Assembly (NCBI GenBank): GCA_013450215.1
Contig: JACDSH010000009.1
Coordinates: 31,442-95,441, forward strand
Reading direction: 5' to 3'
DNA length: 64,000 bases
From: Nitrosospira sp.
Lineage (GTDB): Bacteria > Pseudomonadota > Gammaproteobacteria > Burkholderiales > Nitrosomonadaceae
Position 1 is the first letter of the stretch; each line of letters starts with the position of its first letter. Under the pieces are notes generated by a model. The model had not been told where the DNA came from. It made no database searches and saw only the letters and a list, made by a program, of their open reading frames with translations. The translations under genes and the position numbers were made by a program. This document shows positions 1-8,798 of the stretch, one piece after another.

Positions 1-291
1 GGCCTCATGTCTCTGGTGCGTGATGACACTCTAGTTTGTCGATGTGAAGAGGTAACCTGGGGCGAAGCCCGCGAGGCGGTCTGCGCTGGATCAACTACCT
101 ACCGTAGCCTCAAGATAACTTCACGCGCTGGTATGGGCGCCTGTCAAGGACGTTTCTGTTGGCCATTCCTTTCACGTCTAGTCGCCGCGGAAGAGAAATG
201 TTCAGTGACGGATATTGGCCCCCCCAGTGTACGCCCCCCACTTGGGCCGATAACTCTCGGATCACTTGCTCCGGAATCGCTCAAAAATTAA
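1..291 (+). CDS. 3' end of an FAD/NAD(P)-dependent oxidoreductase with BFD-like [2Fe-2S] domain (partial)
   Basis: The reading frame is open from the left edge, so the N-terminal flavin and nucleotide-binding part lies outside the window. Seen: counted from the first ATG at position 7, a CRC pair at residues 11-13 and a GACQGRFC block at 44-51 give four cysteines in the spacing of the bacterioferritin-associated-ferredoxin-like [2Fe-2S] domain. Known: this domain ends the alpha subunits of HcnB-like, opine and D-hydroxyproline dehydrogenases. The TAA stop overlaps the ATG of the next flavoprotein by one base, so the two are probably translationally coupled subunits of one membrane-linked amino-acid or amine dehydrogenase. 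The substrate cannot be read from this fragment. Confidence 0.8.
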   Translation, partial: GLMSLVRDDTLVCRCEEVTWGEAREAVCAGSTTYRSLKITSRAGMGACQGRFCWPFLSRLVAAEEKCSVTDIGPPSVRPPLGPITLGSLAPESLKN

Positions 292-1487
292 TGGTAATGC
301 GAAAATTTTCAGACGTGGTTGTCATTGGCGGCGGCGTGATTGGATCAAGTGTCGCCTTTTCACTAGCTCGGCGCGGCGCCTCGGTCACGCTACTCGATGC
401 CTCAACTCCTGGTCGCGCGACTTCTGCCTCTGCTGGCGGGCTCTGGTCGCTAGGTGAATCGCTTGGCCTTGGCTGTGGCGTGATTCTGCACACCTCGCAA
501 AAAGATGCTGGGGCCGAGCCGACGCCTTTGCCACTCAAATTCATGGACTTTCTGTGGGAAAGTAACCTGTTATTCCCTAAACTCGCAACTGAACTCCTAA
601 CGCTTTGTGGAATTAATATCGAGGCCGAATCAGCAACCGGACTGTTGTATTTGATCTATGACGAGAGCCAGGAAAGTCATGCCAGTCGTATCATTGCATG
701 GGCAGGTAGTGACCATGGGGCACTAGAACAGTGGACACCACAACGCATCCGCGACGAAGATCCTTTGATTACTCACAACCTGCGCAATGCAATTCATTTC
801 CCAGGCGACAACCAGGTAAATCCAATACTGCTAAATGAGGCACTCAAACGCGGGGCCTGTGCTAAGGGTGCATGCTTCATTGCTGAGGCGCGAGTCCACG
901 CACTCCGTTGCAATAATAGGCGAATCGTCGAGGTCTATTCGGATAAGGGAAGTATATCGTGTGGTGCAGTAGTCAACGCAGCTGGTGCTTGGGGCGCTCA
1001 GATTGCTAAGCTCGCCAATATTGAAATTCCTATCCAGCCAGTGCGTGGGCAGATCATCTGCACTGAGCCGCTGCATCCGGGTACGCTGCGCTCGAATCTA
1101 AGCACGCGTGACTGCTATATCTTGCAGAAAGCACATGGTGAGATCATTATCGGAAGCACTACGGAGTATTCTGATTTCAGCACCAAAGTCCGCTATGAGG
1201 ACATATGCAACCTGGCAGCTGGTGCGATCCGTGCTGTGCCGGCTTTGCGCAATGTGACGCTCAAACGCTCGTGGAGCGGGCTTCGCCCCGGCACGCCAGA
1301 TGAACTTCCTATTCTCGGACCAGCTGAGGAACTAGAGAATTTCTTCCATGCTACCGGAGGTTTTCGTACCGGGATCGTAGCAGCGCCCCTTACTGGCGAA
1401 GTAGTTGCGGCAAGTGTGCTGGGTCTGAAACCAAAATTTCCGATTGAATCGTTCCTGGCGCATCGCTTCCAAAGGATTTATGATTGA
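291..1487 (+). CDS. FAD-dependent amino-acid oxidoreductase (DAO/HcnC-like beta subunit)
   Basis: Predicted flavoprotein oxidising a secondary or D-amino acid (glycine, proline, hydroxyproline or opine type). The start is the ATG at 291, overlapping the upstream stop (TAATG). A Rossmann FAD motif GGGVIG lies at residues 13-18, followed by a DAO fold and a C-terminal GLRPGTPDELPILGP block plus an ATGGFRTG motif that closes the FAD site. Length is about 398 aa, normal for HcnC/OoxB/HpdH-type beta subunits. With the upstream BFD-domain subunit it forms an alpha-beta dehydrogenase; any small third [2Fe-2S] subunit would lie left of the window. The exact substrate is inference and remains open. 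Confidence 0.82.
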   Translation: MVMRKFSDVVVIGGGVIGSSVAFSLARRGASVTLLDASTPGRATSASAGGLWSLGESLGLGCGVILHTSQKDAGAEPTPLPLKFMDFLWESNLLFPKLATELLTLCGINIEAESATGLLYLIYDESQESHASRIIAWAGSDHGALEQWTPQRIRDEDPLITHNLRNAIHFPGDNQVNPILLNEALKRGACAKGACFIAEARVHALRCNNRRIVEVYSDKGSISCGAVVNAAGAWGAQIAKLANIEIPIQPVRGQIICTEPLHPGTLRSNLSTRDCYILQKAHGEIIIGSTTEYSDFSTKVRYEDICNLAAGAIRAVPALRNVTLKRSWSGLRPGTPDELPILGPAEELENFFHATGGFRTGIVAAPLTGEVVAASVLGLKPKFPIESFLAHRFQRIYD

Positions 1488-1591
1488 CCAAGGCGTATAC
1501 GCCGAGAATACTTCAGGCCATCTCACTGATTTTTAAAATTTTTTCTTACCAAAACAGGGAGCAATCTGATTCGTACCAAAGGAGAGTAGAA

Positions 1592-1957
1592 GTGATTGGT
1601 TTACAGAAAAAACTGTGCATCATGAGTATGCTGCTGGCTTTGTGCTCTGTTCCTGCTATTACGTGGGCTCATTCAGAGGGAAATCATCCTCTCATTAATG
1701 CGGCTGGGAGAGGTGACCTCCCCCAGGTCAAGGCGCTACTCGCAACCAAGATTGATGTGAACGATGGCGCAGGCCGTGGTATCACTGCGCTACTAGTAGC
1801 ATCACAGAACGGTCATCGCTCAATTGTGCAGGCATTACTCTCAGCCAAGGCCGATGTGAATATCAAGACCCGTAACGGAGATACTCCACTGATTGCAGCG
1901 ACACAGAATGGCCACGAGGAAGTGGTGCAGCTACTCAAGCAAGCGGGGGCCCGATAA
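1592..1957 (+). CDS. small exported ankyrin-repeat protein
   Basis: A 121-residue protein with an N-terminal signal peptide (hydrophobic stretch ending in a VPAITWA cleavage-like site) and about three ankyrin repeats. The repeats are recognisable by the HPLINAAGRGDLPQVKALL and GHRSIVQALL patterns and end in an incomplete cap. The frame is open further upstream, to 1484, but I chose the GTG at 1592 because an AAGGAG ribosome site lies about 8 bases before it and the signal peptide follows directly. Short periplasmic ankyrin proteins often sit beside redox enzymes, where they act as protein-binding partners; its link to the oxidoreductases upstream is inference from position only. Confidence 0.75.
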   Translation: MIGLQKKLCIMSMLLALCSVPAITWAHSEGNHPLINAAGRGDLPQVKALLATKIDVNDGAGRGITALLVASQNGHRSIVQALLSAKADVNIKTRNGDTPLIAATQNGHEEVVQLLKQAGAR

Positions 1958-2113
1958 TAGAGGCGACTGAATGCCTGTTATTAAAAAATAGTCCTGACTC
2001 ACAGGAGCCCGAACTTTAACGCTGCTTCTGGTAGAATGGGTTCATATCGTGCCGGCTTGGCTTGATGAAATTCACTTTCTATATTCAACAGTGCGTTATG
2101 AGGAGTATTTTCT

Positions 2114-2353
2114 TTGCATGAAATTCTGCAATACCTAAAACAACACGGTGAGCGACTTGACTCGGAGATTGCGAATGACACGGGCATCCCACTGGCAAAA
2201 GTGCGTCTCGATGTATCCAGTCTGGCCGCCAGCGGCGAGTTGATAATGTGCCACTCGATCCGTTTTGAAAAGGGCAAGAAGAGCGAGGGTATGCTCTACC
2301 GGGTCGCGGGGTATATTCCACCGCTGTCCCCTGGCAGAAAACCGAAAGCTTAG
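2114..2353 (+). CDS. small winged-helix/HTH protein, possible regulator
   Basis: A 79-residue protein resembling a FaeA/ArsR-like winged helix: helix HEILQYLKQHGERLDSEIA, then a turn and the recognition-like helix PLAKVRLDVSSLAASGEL, then a beta wing ending in a basic tail. The start is TTG at 2114 with AGGAG at 2101-2105; no in-frame ATG is available before the conserved helix. It converges with the cytochrome gene on the other strand, 18 bases away. DNA binding is an inference from the fold pattern; no target can be named. Confidence 0.6.
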   Translation: MHEILQYLKQHGERLDSEIANDTGIPLAKVRLDVSSLAASGELIMCHSIRFEKGKKSEGMLYRVAGYIPPLSPGRKPKA

Positions 2354-2371
2354 TGGCAAAACAGTAACAGG

Positions 2372-2680
2372 TTACTTGGTCTTGCTGTTTGCCAGCACGT
2401 ATTCCGCCAAACGATTCGCCGATTCACCCGTGATATTGGGGAAGGCAGCCATGGACGTGCTTCCTATCTGCACCTTTTTGATGATGGCATCTTTATTCGC
2501 TACTGCAGCATTCAATACCATCACGCTACCATCAGTGTTCGGCTTATGGCATTTAGTGCAGTTCATATTGAATATGTCTTCCCCACTGGCGGTTGCCGCT
2601 GGCGTGTAGTTGTCTGTTTTTTTACAACCGACCAAGCCTATAATTGCAATAGTTGCTAATAATAAAGTTGTTGTTTTCAT
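2372..2680 (-). CDS. monohaem cytochrome c lipoprotein
   Basis: A 102-residue class I cytochrome c. It has an N-terminal lipoprotein signal (hydrophobic run, then LVGC with the lipid-bearing cysteine at residue 19), a CTKCH haem-binding motif at residues 41-45, and a likely distal ligand methionine at residue 77 in STSMAAFPN. The ATG at 2680 is supported by GGAG about 8 bases upstream; the open frame reaches 2809, but that extension lacks a signal sequence. It is probably tethered to the outer face of the inner membrane (residues K20-K21 follow the cysteine) and shuttles electrons. The partner is unknown: no oxidase or dehydrogenase is adjacent on the same strand. Confidence 0.85.
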   Translation of the reverse strand: MKTTTLLLATIAIIGLVGCKKTDNYTPAATASGEDIFNMNCTKCHKPNTDGSVMVLNAAVANKDAIIKKVQIGSTSMAAFPNITGESANRLAEYVLANSKTK

Positions 2681-2959
2681 TTTTACACTCCAGTTTATTT
2701 CTTCAAAGATACAAATCTTAAATTTACTCTGCAGCCCACCAAGGCCCAACATTACATCCTGCCGATCCTGACGGTCAAGAGTATTGTTACCGACAAAATC
2801 GGCACCCATGGACTAGAACCTGAGCAAACCATTCTCTAGATACAAATGAATTCTCATCCAAAGTATAAATTCACCCAAACCTTCTCACCAAAGGTCCATT
2901 AGCACCCTACTGTAGCTGAGTCTGAGCTCAATTTACGAAACATCGCAATGAATCGATAG

Positions 2960-2968
2960 TGCTATACT
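2960..2968 (+). promoter_or_regulatory. probable extended -10 promoter for the Tim44-like gene
   Basis: TGC followed by TATACT (2963-2968) forms an extended -10 box about 31 bases before the ATG at 3000. No good -35 sits 16-18 bases upstream, as is common for extended -10 promoters. Confidence 0.4.
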
Positions 2969-2999
2969 GAACGCTTTAACCATCCTGCTGGAGACCTTC

Positions 3000-3845
3000 A
3001 TGAATAAAATAGCGACCCTGATGACTCTGGCCGTTCTCAGCTTTGGACTAGCCACCTTTGATGCAGAAGCAAAACGTTTCGGTGGTGGCAAGAGTATCGG
3101 CCAACAACGTCAGTCCATCAGCCCGCAAGCCGCGCCCAAGCCGGCACAGGCGCCGACTGCTGCCGCTGCTGCCGCTGGTGGTAGCAAGTGGGCAGGTCCG
3201 TTAGCAGGTCTGGCCGCGGGAGGATTGCTGGCCGCACTGTTTATGGGTGGCGCATTTGAGGGCGTCAATATGATGGACGTACTGATGCTGGCCGCACTGA
3301 TGGCTGCAATTTTCTTTGTCATACGCATGATGCGTAAATCCAGACAAGAACAGGTGACGCGCCCTCTGCAATATTCCGGAATGGATGCAAACACCTCCAA
3401 CAGCCCTATAACGCCGGCATCGATGGGGCTAGGAACTGCGACGGAAGATACCCAAAAAGCCGCGAATATCCACGCAGATTTTAAGGTGGGGCCATTCTTA
3501 CGCAACGCCAAGACCTCATTTATCCGCCTCCAAGCGGCCAATGATGCGCGTGACTTGAATGACATTCGTGAGTACACCACACCAGAGATGTATGCAGAGA
3601 TCAGCATGCAAATCAGTGAGCGCGGTGACGAACCACAGAAAACTGAAGTACTCTCGATCAATGCCGAACTGCTGGAGGTCGTCACCACAGATGATCAAGC
3701 CATCGCCAGCGTGCGCTTCAACGGCCAATTACGCGAATCACCTGACTCATTACCAGAATCAATTGATGAAATCTGGCACGTACAAAAGAGCCTCAAAGAT
3801 GCCGAGGCTGTTTGGTTGCTTGCTGGGATCCAACAAATCTCCTAG
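3000..3845 (+). CDS. Tim44-like domain membrane protein
   Basis: A 281-residue protein with an N-terminal signal sequence (to about residue 24, AEA cleavage-like site), an Ala/Pro-rich linker, two hydrophobic segments at roughly 65-85 and 90-110, and a C-terminal Tim44-like domain from about residue 150. In mitochondria Tim44 tethers the import motor; bacterial homologues are membrane-anchored proteins of uncertain function. The ATG at 3000 follows a GGAG site. Next downstream are ubiJ and ubiB on the same strand, so cotranscription is possible, but a ubiquinone role is not shown by the sequence. Confidence 0.85.
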   Translation: MNKIATLMTLAVLSFGLATFDAEAKRFGGGKSIGQQRQSISPQAAPKPAQAPTAAAAAAGGSKWAGPLAGLAAGGLLAALFMGGAFEGVNMMDVLMLAALMAAIFFVIRMMRKSRQEQVTRPLQYSGMDANTSNSPITPASMGLGTATEDTQKAANIHADFKVGPFLRNAKTSFIRLQAANDARDLNDIREYTTPEMYAEISMQISERGDEPQKTEVLSINAELLEVVTTDDQAIASVRFNGQLRESPDSLPESIDEIWHVQKSLKDAEAVWLLAGIQQIS

Positions 3846-3860
3846 ATTTACGCTGTTACC

Positions 3861-4463
3861 GTGATAGCATCTGCTGTGATAGCCCTGCTCAACCACCTAT
3901 TACGAGGTGAGAGCTGGGCACGTAAACGGCTGCAACCCTGCGCCGGAAAGATCGTTCGCTTCTGCACTCCCCCTTTCGCCGACTTCGATTTAGTCGTGCA
4001 ATCCAATGGTGAGATCGCGGTTGCAACAGATGCTATCGCGCCTGATGCCACCCTTACCCTGGCTCCCAGTCTTCTGCCGCGATTACTTACGCATGATGAA
4101 AAAGCCTATTCTAATATCCTCATTTCCGGCGATACCGCCTTGGCGGAAGAACTTCTAGACATTGGTAAAAACCTACACTGGGATGTCGAACAGGATTTAA
4201 GCCGGCTCATGGGTGATATTCTTGCCCACCGGCTAGTGCAGACTGGAGATAGCTTGCTGCAGTGGCATACCGAGACTCTACGCAACCTCTCTCAAACTCT
4301 TTCAGAGTATTGTTTGGAGGAGCAGCCCCTGCTTGCCAAGCCCGCTTATGTGCGCAAGTTCGTTGCCGATGTAAATACTCTCCATATTGACGTGGAGAAA
4401 CTAGGGGAACGGATAGAGAAACTTAATCACGGCGATCTCTTGGTTAAGATTGCCCCTAAATAA
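3861..4463 (+). CDS. ubiJ: ubiquinone biosynthesis accessory factor UbiJ (SCP2 domain)
   Basis: A 200-residue protein with an N-terminal SCP2-like lipid-binding domain (residues about 15-110) and a C-terminal helical tail with KLGERIEKL-type coiled coil. In Escherichia coli UbiJ helps assemble the cytosolic Ubi complex and presents the hydrophobic intermediates. The assignment rests on the fold pattern and on its position 19 bases before ubiB, the standard ubiJ-ubiB pairing. The frame opens at GTG 3861; a second GTG at 3876 is a possible start, and no strong ribosome site decides between them. Confidence 0.8.
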   Translation: MIASAVIALLNHLLRGESWARKRLQPCAGKIVRFCTPPFADFDLVVQSNGEIAVATDAIAPDATLTLAPSLLPRLLTHDEKAYSNILISGDTALAEELLDIGKNLHWDVEQDLSRLMGDILAHRLVQTGDSLLQWHTETLRNLSQTLSEYCLEEQPLLAKPAYVRKFVADVNTLHIDVEKLGERIEKLNHGDLLVKIAPK

Positions 4464-4482
4464 ACTATTGCATCTGGAATAA

Positions 4483-5994
4483 ATGCGTTTCATTCGCCTC
4501 CTCAAAATACTCGCTGTAGCATTCCGTTTCGGCCTAGATGATTTTATTCTAGGTCAAGGGCGGTTGCATCCCTTGCAGCCTTTAATCAAGATTGCCACCT
4601 TCTGGCGGCAGTTAGAGAAACCACGTGGGGAACGCTTACGTCTAGCACTAGAAGCGCTCGGCCCTCTTTTTGTCAAGTTTGGCCAAGTGCTGTCCACTCG
4701 CCGAGACCTCCTTCCACAAGACATTGCCGATGAGCTAGCCAAGTTACAGGACCAGGTTCCGCCATTTCCGTCTAGTGTCGCACTCAGCATCCTCGAACAG
4801 GTCTATGGTAGGCCAGCTAGCGAGGTCTTCCACCAGTTTGAAGCAGAACCAATAGCTAGCGCATCTGTTGCCCAAGTCCATCTGGCAGAACTACATGATG
4901 GCACAGAAGTAGCCGTTAAAATATTACGCCCAGGCATCGCTCCGATCATCGCGCACGATGTCGCTTTAATGGAGACTGGCGCCTGGTTGGCCGAAGCCTT
5001 GTGGCCAGATGGCAAGCGTCTAAAACCGCGTGAAATAGTAGTGGAATTTGCGCGACACCTGAATGACGAGCTTGATCTTATGCGTGAAGCATCGAACTGC
5101 AGCCAATTACGCCGCAACTTTCTTGATTCGCCTCTACTACTAGTTCCCGAAGTCTACTGGGATTATTGTCATCCCACCGTGATGGTGATGCAGCGCATGA
5201 AGGGCATCCCCATTAGCCATGTAGCGGAACTACAAGAACAGGGTGTAGACATTCCAAAACTTGCACGCATAGGAGTGGAAATTTTTTTCACCCAAGTTTT
5301 TCGTGATGGTTATTTTCATGCCGATATGCACCCCGGTAATATTTTTGTCGGTACTGATGGACGCTACATCGCAGTTGATTTCGGCATCATGGGAACACTC
5401 ACAGATGAGGACAAGAACTATCTAGCACAGAACTTTCTGGCATTCTTCCGCCGCGACTACAAGCGCGTGGCACAGGCGCATGTTGAGGCAGGTTGGGCAC
5501 CAAAGGATACTCGTGTAGATGACTTTGAAAGCGCGATCCGTGCCGTCTGTGAACCTATCTTTGACAAGCCACTGAAGGAGATTTCATTTGGCCATGTGCT
5601 ATTGCAGCTATTCCAGACTTCTCGCCGCTTCAACGTCGAGATCCAGCCTCAACTAGTCTTATTGCAAAAGACTCTGTTGAATATCGAAGGGCTCGGGCGC
5701 GACCTTGATCCAAATCTCGACCTATGGACCACTGCCAAACCATACCTTGAAAATTGGATGTCGGATCAACTCGGCTGGCACGGACTGGTTCGTCGCCTCG
5801 GTAAGGAGATCCCCACTTGGGCCGTTCTGTTTCCACAGTTCCCGCGCCTGCTTCATCACGCGTTAAGTGACAATCGAACGCAGATGCTTGAAGATAAAAT
5901 GAATCAGCTACTCATCGAAAAAAAACGTCAGAGCCGCTTGCTGTCTGTGCTCGTATTATTGTTGGCGACATTACTACTTTGGCATATGTGGTGA
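4483..5994 (+). CDS. ubiB: UbiB, ABC1/ADCK atypical kinase-like protein for ubiquinone synthesis
   Basis: A 503-residue member of the UbiB/ABC1 family of ATP-binding, kinase-like membrane proteins needed for coenzyme Q biosynthesis. Visible features: the KFGQ motif (residues 65-68) diagnostic of the family, an ASVAQVH ATP-loop segment (about 127-133), the nucleotide lysine in VAVKILRP, a HADMHPGN catalytic-loop equivalent and a VDFGIMG metal-binding motif, plus a hydrophobic C-terminal anchor in the last 20 residues. It is slightly shorter than the E. coli protein (546 aa). It lies directly behind ubiJ. No other ubi genes are in the window. Confidence 0.92.
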   Translation: MRFIRLLKILAVAFRFGLDDFILGQGRLHPLQPLIKIATFWRQLEKPRGERLRLALEALGPLFVKFGQVLSTRRDLLPQDIADELAKLQDQVPPFPSSVALSILEQVYGRPASEVFHQFEAEPIASASVAQVHLAELHDGTEVAVKILRPGIAPIIAHDVALMETGAWLAEALWPDGKRLKPREIVVEFARHLNDELDLMREASNCSQLRRNFLDSPLLLVPEVYWDYCHPTVMVMQRMKGIPISHVAELQEQGVDIPKLARIGVEIFFTQVFRDGYFHADMHPGNIFVGTDGRYIAVDFGIMGTLTDEDKNYLAQNFLAFFRRDYKRVAQAHVEAGWAPKDTRVDDFESAIRAVCEPIFDKPLKEISFGHVLLQLFQTSRRFNVEIQPQLVLLQKTLLNIEGLGRDLDPNLDLWTTAKPYLENWMSDQLGWHGLVRRLGKEIPTWAVLFPQFPRLLHHALSDNRTQMLEDKMNQLLIEKKRQSRLLSVLVLLLATLLLWHMW

Positions 5995-6019
5995 TACGGA
6001 TAGACTTAGTTAATCCATT

Positions 6020-7105
6020 ATGGCGCTACTTGAAATTCGCAATTTGACACGTCGCTTTGGCGATTTCACCGCAATAGACAACATCAGTATTAGTATTGAA
6101 TCGGGTGAGTTCTTTACTCTGCTAGGCCCTTCCGGTTGCGGCAAAACCACCCTACTGCGCATGATCGCTGGGTTCGACCTACCCGATGCCGGTCAAATCC
6201 TTTTAGATGGTAAGGATATGGCCAATATCCCTCCAGAAAAACGCCCCATCCATACCGTGTTCCAGAGTTATGCGCTGTTTCCGCATATGACTGTCTCAGA
6301 GAATATCGCTTTTCCTCTAAAAATGGCAGGTTCAGCACCTGATCAAATTAACTCTAGAGTCAAAGAGGCCCTTGATGACGTTCGTCTGTCAAACCTTGGC
6401 GCCCGTTTTCCTCAAGAATTATCAGGAGGCCAGAGACAGCGCGTTGCATTTGCCAGGGGATTGATTAATCGCCCACGCTTGCTTCTATTAGATGAGCCGC
6501 TAGGGGCGTTAGATGCAAAGTTGCGAGAGGAGATGCAGATTGAGCTGATTAATCTCCAGAAAGAAAGGGGGGTCACCTTCGTGTTCATCACCCATGCACA
6601 GAATGAGGCACTGGCACTGTCTCACCGCATTGCGGTGATGAATCAAGGCAAGGTCGAACAACTTGACGCACCCTCCAGAATCTACAGCTTCCCAAAAAAC
6701 CGTTTTGTTGCTGACTTCATCGGCAAGATCAGCATTATGAACGCCCAAGTGCTAGAGGCTAGCCCATCGCACTTAAGGCTCAGCGTCGCAGGACTCGGTG
6801 AAGTAACTGCCCCCAGTAAAGATGGTGTCAAACCTAGAGATACAGGGGTGTTGGCGATACGTCCGGAGCAGGTCCGGATCACTCATCATACGGAAGAAGT
6901 GGAACTGAAGAATAATTTTACAGGCAAGGTACAGGGATTTCTTTATGTGGGCGATGTAACCACCTATATCGTAGAACTTCCAAACGGCGCTCGTATTGAA
7001 GCCCTACTCCCAAATTCAGCACCGGGGAGTGCCCAATTTTTTGAAACAGGTGATTCGGTTACGGTCTCCTGGCGTCAGGATGCCGGTACTTTTCTCAATG
7101 ATTAG
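6020..7105 (+). CDS. potA: spermidine/putrescine ABC transporter ATPase PotA
   Basis: A 361-residue ABC ATPase with Walker A GPSGCGKTT (36-44), signature LSGGQRQRV (134-142), Walker B LLLLDEP (154-160), an H-loop THAQNEALALS and a C-terminal TOBE domain from about residue 280. It powers the inner-membrane polyamine importer. It is first of four tightly packed genes (potA-potB-potC-potD); its end overlaps the likely start of potB by 8 bases. The polyamine assignment comes from the full operon, including a PotD-type binding protein; related putrescine-specific PotFGHI systems cannot be excluded. Confidence 0.88.
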   Translation: MALLEIRNLTRRFGDFTAIDNISISIESGEFFTLLGPSGCGKTTLLRMIAGFDLPDAGQILLDGKDMANIPPEKRPIHTVFQSYALFPHMTVSENIAFPLKMAGSAPDQINSRVKEALDDVRLSNLGARFPQELSGGQRQRVAFARGLINRPRLLLLDEPLGALDAKLREEMQIELINLQKERGVTFVFITHAQNEALALSHRIAVMNQGKVEQLDAPSRIYSFPKNRFVADFIGKISIMNAQVLEASPSHLRLSVAGLGEVTAPSKDGVKPRDTGVLAIRPEQVRITHHTEEVELKNNFTGKVQGFLYVGDVTTYIVELPNGARIEALLPNSAPGSAQFFETGDSVTVSWRQDAGTFLND

Positions 7106-8009
7106 AAATGGGGCTAAAGAAAACCGCGTTACTAAGTGGCTGGTGAGTGGCCCGCCGTTGGTATTTCTACTGGTTTTCTTCGTCACTCCTAGCCTGATCA
7201 TGCTATTCACCTCGCTGCGATTTCCTGGGGAATTTGGTGGCTTAGCCCCGATCATATCACCTACCGAGGCTGCCCAAGGAGAGCATGGCCTGACACTGGA
7301 AACCTACCAGTTATTTTTCAGCGACATTTTATATGCTGAAGTCTTTCTTAAATCCTTTATTGTTGCCTCAACCAGTACGCTGATCTGTCTCATCATGGCC
7401 TACCCACTAGCCCTACTGATCGCTCGCAGCGAAAAACGTTTCCGCAATCTGATGGTGCTCCTGGTAGTACTGCCATTCGCCAGCAATTTCCTCATCCGCA
7501 TATATGCCTGGATGATTATCCTCGGTCCAGAGTCAGTCTTCAGCCACTTTATTAATGGGGTTCTGAGCGCTTTCGGAGTTGCGCCGGTGACACTTTTATT
7601 TTCCCCATTCGCGGTAATCGTCGGGATGGTCTATGTATACCTTCCCTTCATGGTATTGCCACTCTATACCAATCTGGAGAAACACGATCCCGCTCTACTG
7701 GATGCAGCGCAAGATCTGGGTGCTAATGCCTGGCAAAGATTCTGGCACGTCACCTGGCCACTATCCCTGCCAGGGGTTTTCTCAGGTTCAGTGCTAGTAT
7801 TTATACCGGTGTTAGGTATGTTTGCGGTACCAGACATACTTGGCGGTACCGGAGACATTCTCATCGGAAACCTGATCAAAGACCAATTCCTCGGCACCCG
7901 TGACTGGCCCTTTGGCTCGACATTATCGATCATGCTGACGCTGGCTGTGCTAGCCATAACCGCACTGTCAACATGGCTTGCAAGGCCAGCCTCCATTACA
8001 AAGGGATAA
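7098..8009 (+). CDS. potB: polyamine ABC transporter permease PotB
   Basis: An inner-membrane permease of about 303 residues with six predicted helices and the EAA loop DAAQDLGANAWQRFWHVTWP, which docks on the PotA ATPase. The frame is open from 6996, inside potA, but that extension is not hydrophobic and only overlaps PotA's TOBE domain. I chose ATG 7098, which overlaps the potA stop by 8 bases and places the first helix at residues 16-34; ATG 7080 is an alternative. The first periplasmic loop is long, as in other PotB proteins. Confidence 0.85.
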   Translation: MIRNGAKENRVTKWLVSGPPLVFLLVFFVTPSLIMLFTSLRFPGEFGGLAPIISPTEAAQGEHGLTLETYQLFFSDILYAEVFLKSFIVASTSTLICLIMAYPLALLIARSEKRFRNLMVLLVVLPFASNFLIRIYAWMIILGPESVFSHFINGVLSAFGVAPVTLLFSPFAVIVGMVYVYLPFMVLPLYTNLEKHDPALLDAAQDLGANAWQRFWHVTWPLSLPGVFSGSVLVFIPVLGMFAVPDILGGTGDILIGNLIKDQFLGTRDWPFGSTLSIMLTLAVLAITALSTWLARPASITKG

Positions 8010-8012
8010 ATT

Positions 8013-8798
8013 ATGCGACGGAGAAATATCTGGTTATGCTCTGCAGCGGCCTTAGCCTATGCGTTTCTTTATATTCCCCTGATCATCGTGGTTGTTTACT
8101 CTTTCAATGATTCCAAGCTGAATGCAGAGTGGGTCAGTTTCACCTTATCTTGGTATGTGGCGCTGTTCAACAATCAAGAAATGCTCACCGCTGCGCGCAA
8201 CTCTTTGATCATCGCTGTGTGTGCCAGTTTTTGCGCCACTATACTCGGCAGCATGGCTGGACTTGCGATGAACCGTTACAAACTTAAATTTCTGCCGATC
8301 CTAGTATTCGCTCCGGTAGCGATGCCTGAAATTCTTCTGGGGGTAGCACTACTACTATTCTTTTTGCAGGTTCTCAACCTAACGCTCGGCATGTTCTCCA
8401 TTATCATCGCGCACACCACCTTCTGTATTGGATTTGTTGCCATCATCGTACGGGCACGACTTCAAGGAATGGATGAAAGTATCTTTGAAGCAGCACGTGA
8501 TCTAGGTGCATCCCCCTGGCTGACTTTCCGTCTGATTACGCTGCCACTGATCATGCCAGCAGTGGTTGCAGGTGCTTTGATGTCATTCACCCTCTCGATC
8601 GATGACTTTGTCATCACCTTCTTCACAAAAGGAGTGGGTGAGCCGGTTCTACCGGTTCAGATTTACACCATGATCAAGGTCGCGGTGACGCCAGAGGTAA
8701 ATGCCGTCTCCACTCTGCTGATGCTCCTCACATTGACCATGATCATAATTGCCACCAAATTAGATTCGGGCGTTCTGCGGCTGGAAACAAAAAAATGA
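8013..8798 (+). CDS. potC: polyamine ABC transporter permease PotC
   Basis: A 261-residue permease, the second channel half. It starts 4 bases after potB behind an AAAGGGA ribosome site. There are six predicted helices and an EAA loop EAARDLGASPWLTFRLITLP. SIDDFVITFFTKG near the C-terminal third is typical of PotC/PotI proteins. Its stop overlaps potD's start by 4 bases (ATGA), so the two are translationally coupled. Confidence 0.88.
   Translation: MRRRNIWLCSAAALAYAFLYIPLIIVVVYSFNDSKLNAEWVSFTLSWYVALFNNQEMLTAARNSLIIAVCASFCATILGSMAGLAMNRYKLKFLPILVFAPVAMPEILLGVALLLFFLQVLNLTLGMFSIIIAHTTFCIGFVAIIVRARLQGMDESIFEAARDLGASPWLTFRLITLPLIMPAVVAGALMSFTLSIDDFVITFFTKGVGEPVLPVQIYTMIKVAVTPEVNAVSTLLMLLTLTMIIIATKLDSGVLRLETKK

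Noticed and set aside
3110..3688. 192-residue minus-strand open frame opposite the Tim44-like gene
   Set aside because: It overlaps a gene with a clear signal peptide and domain, and its own translation shows no recognisable pattern.
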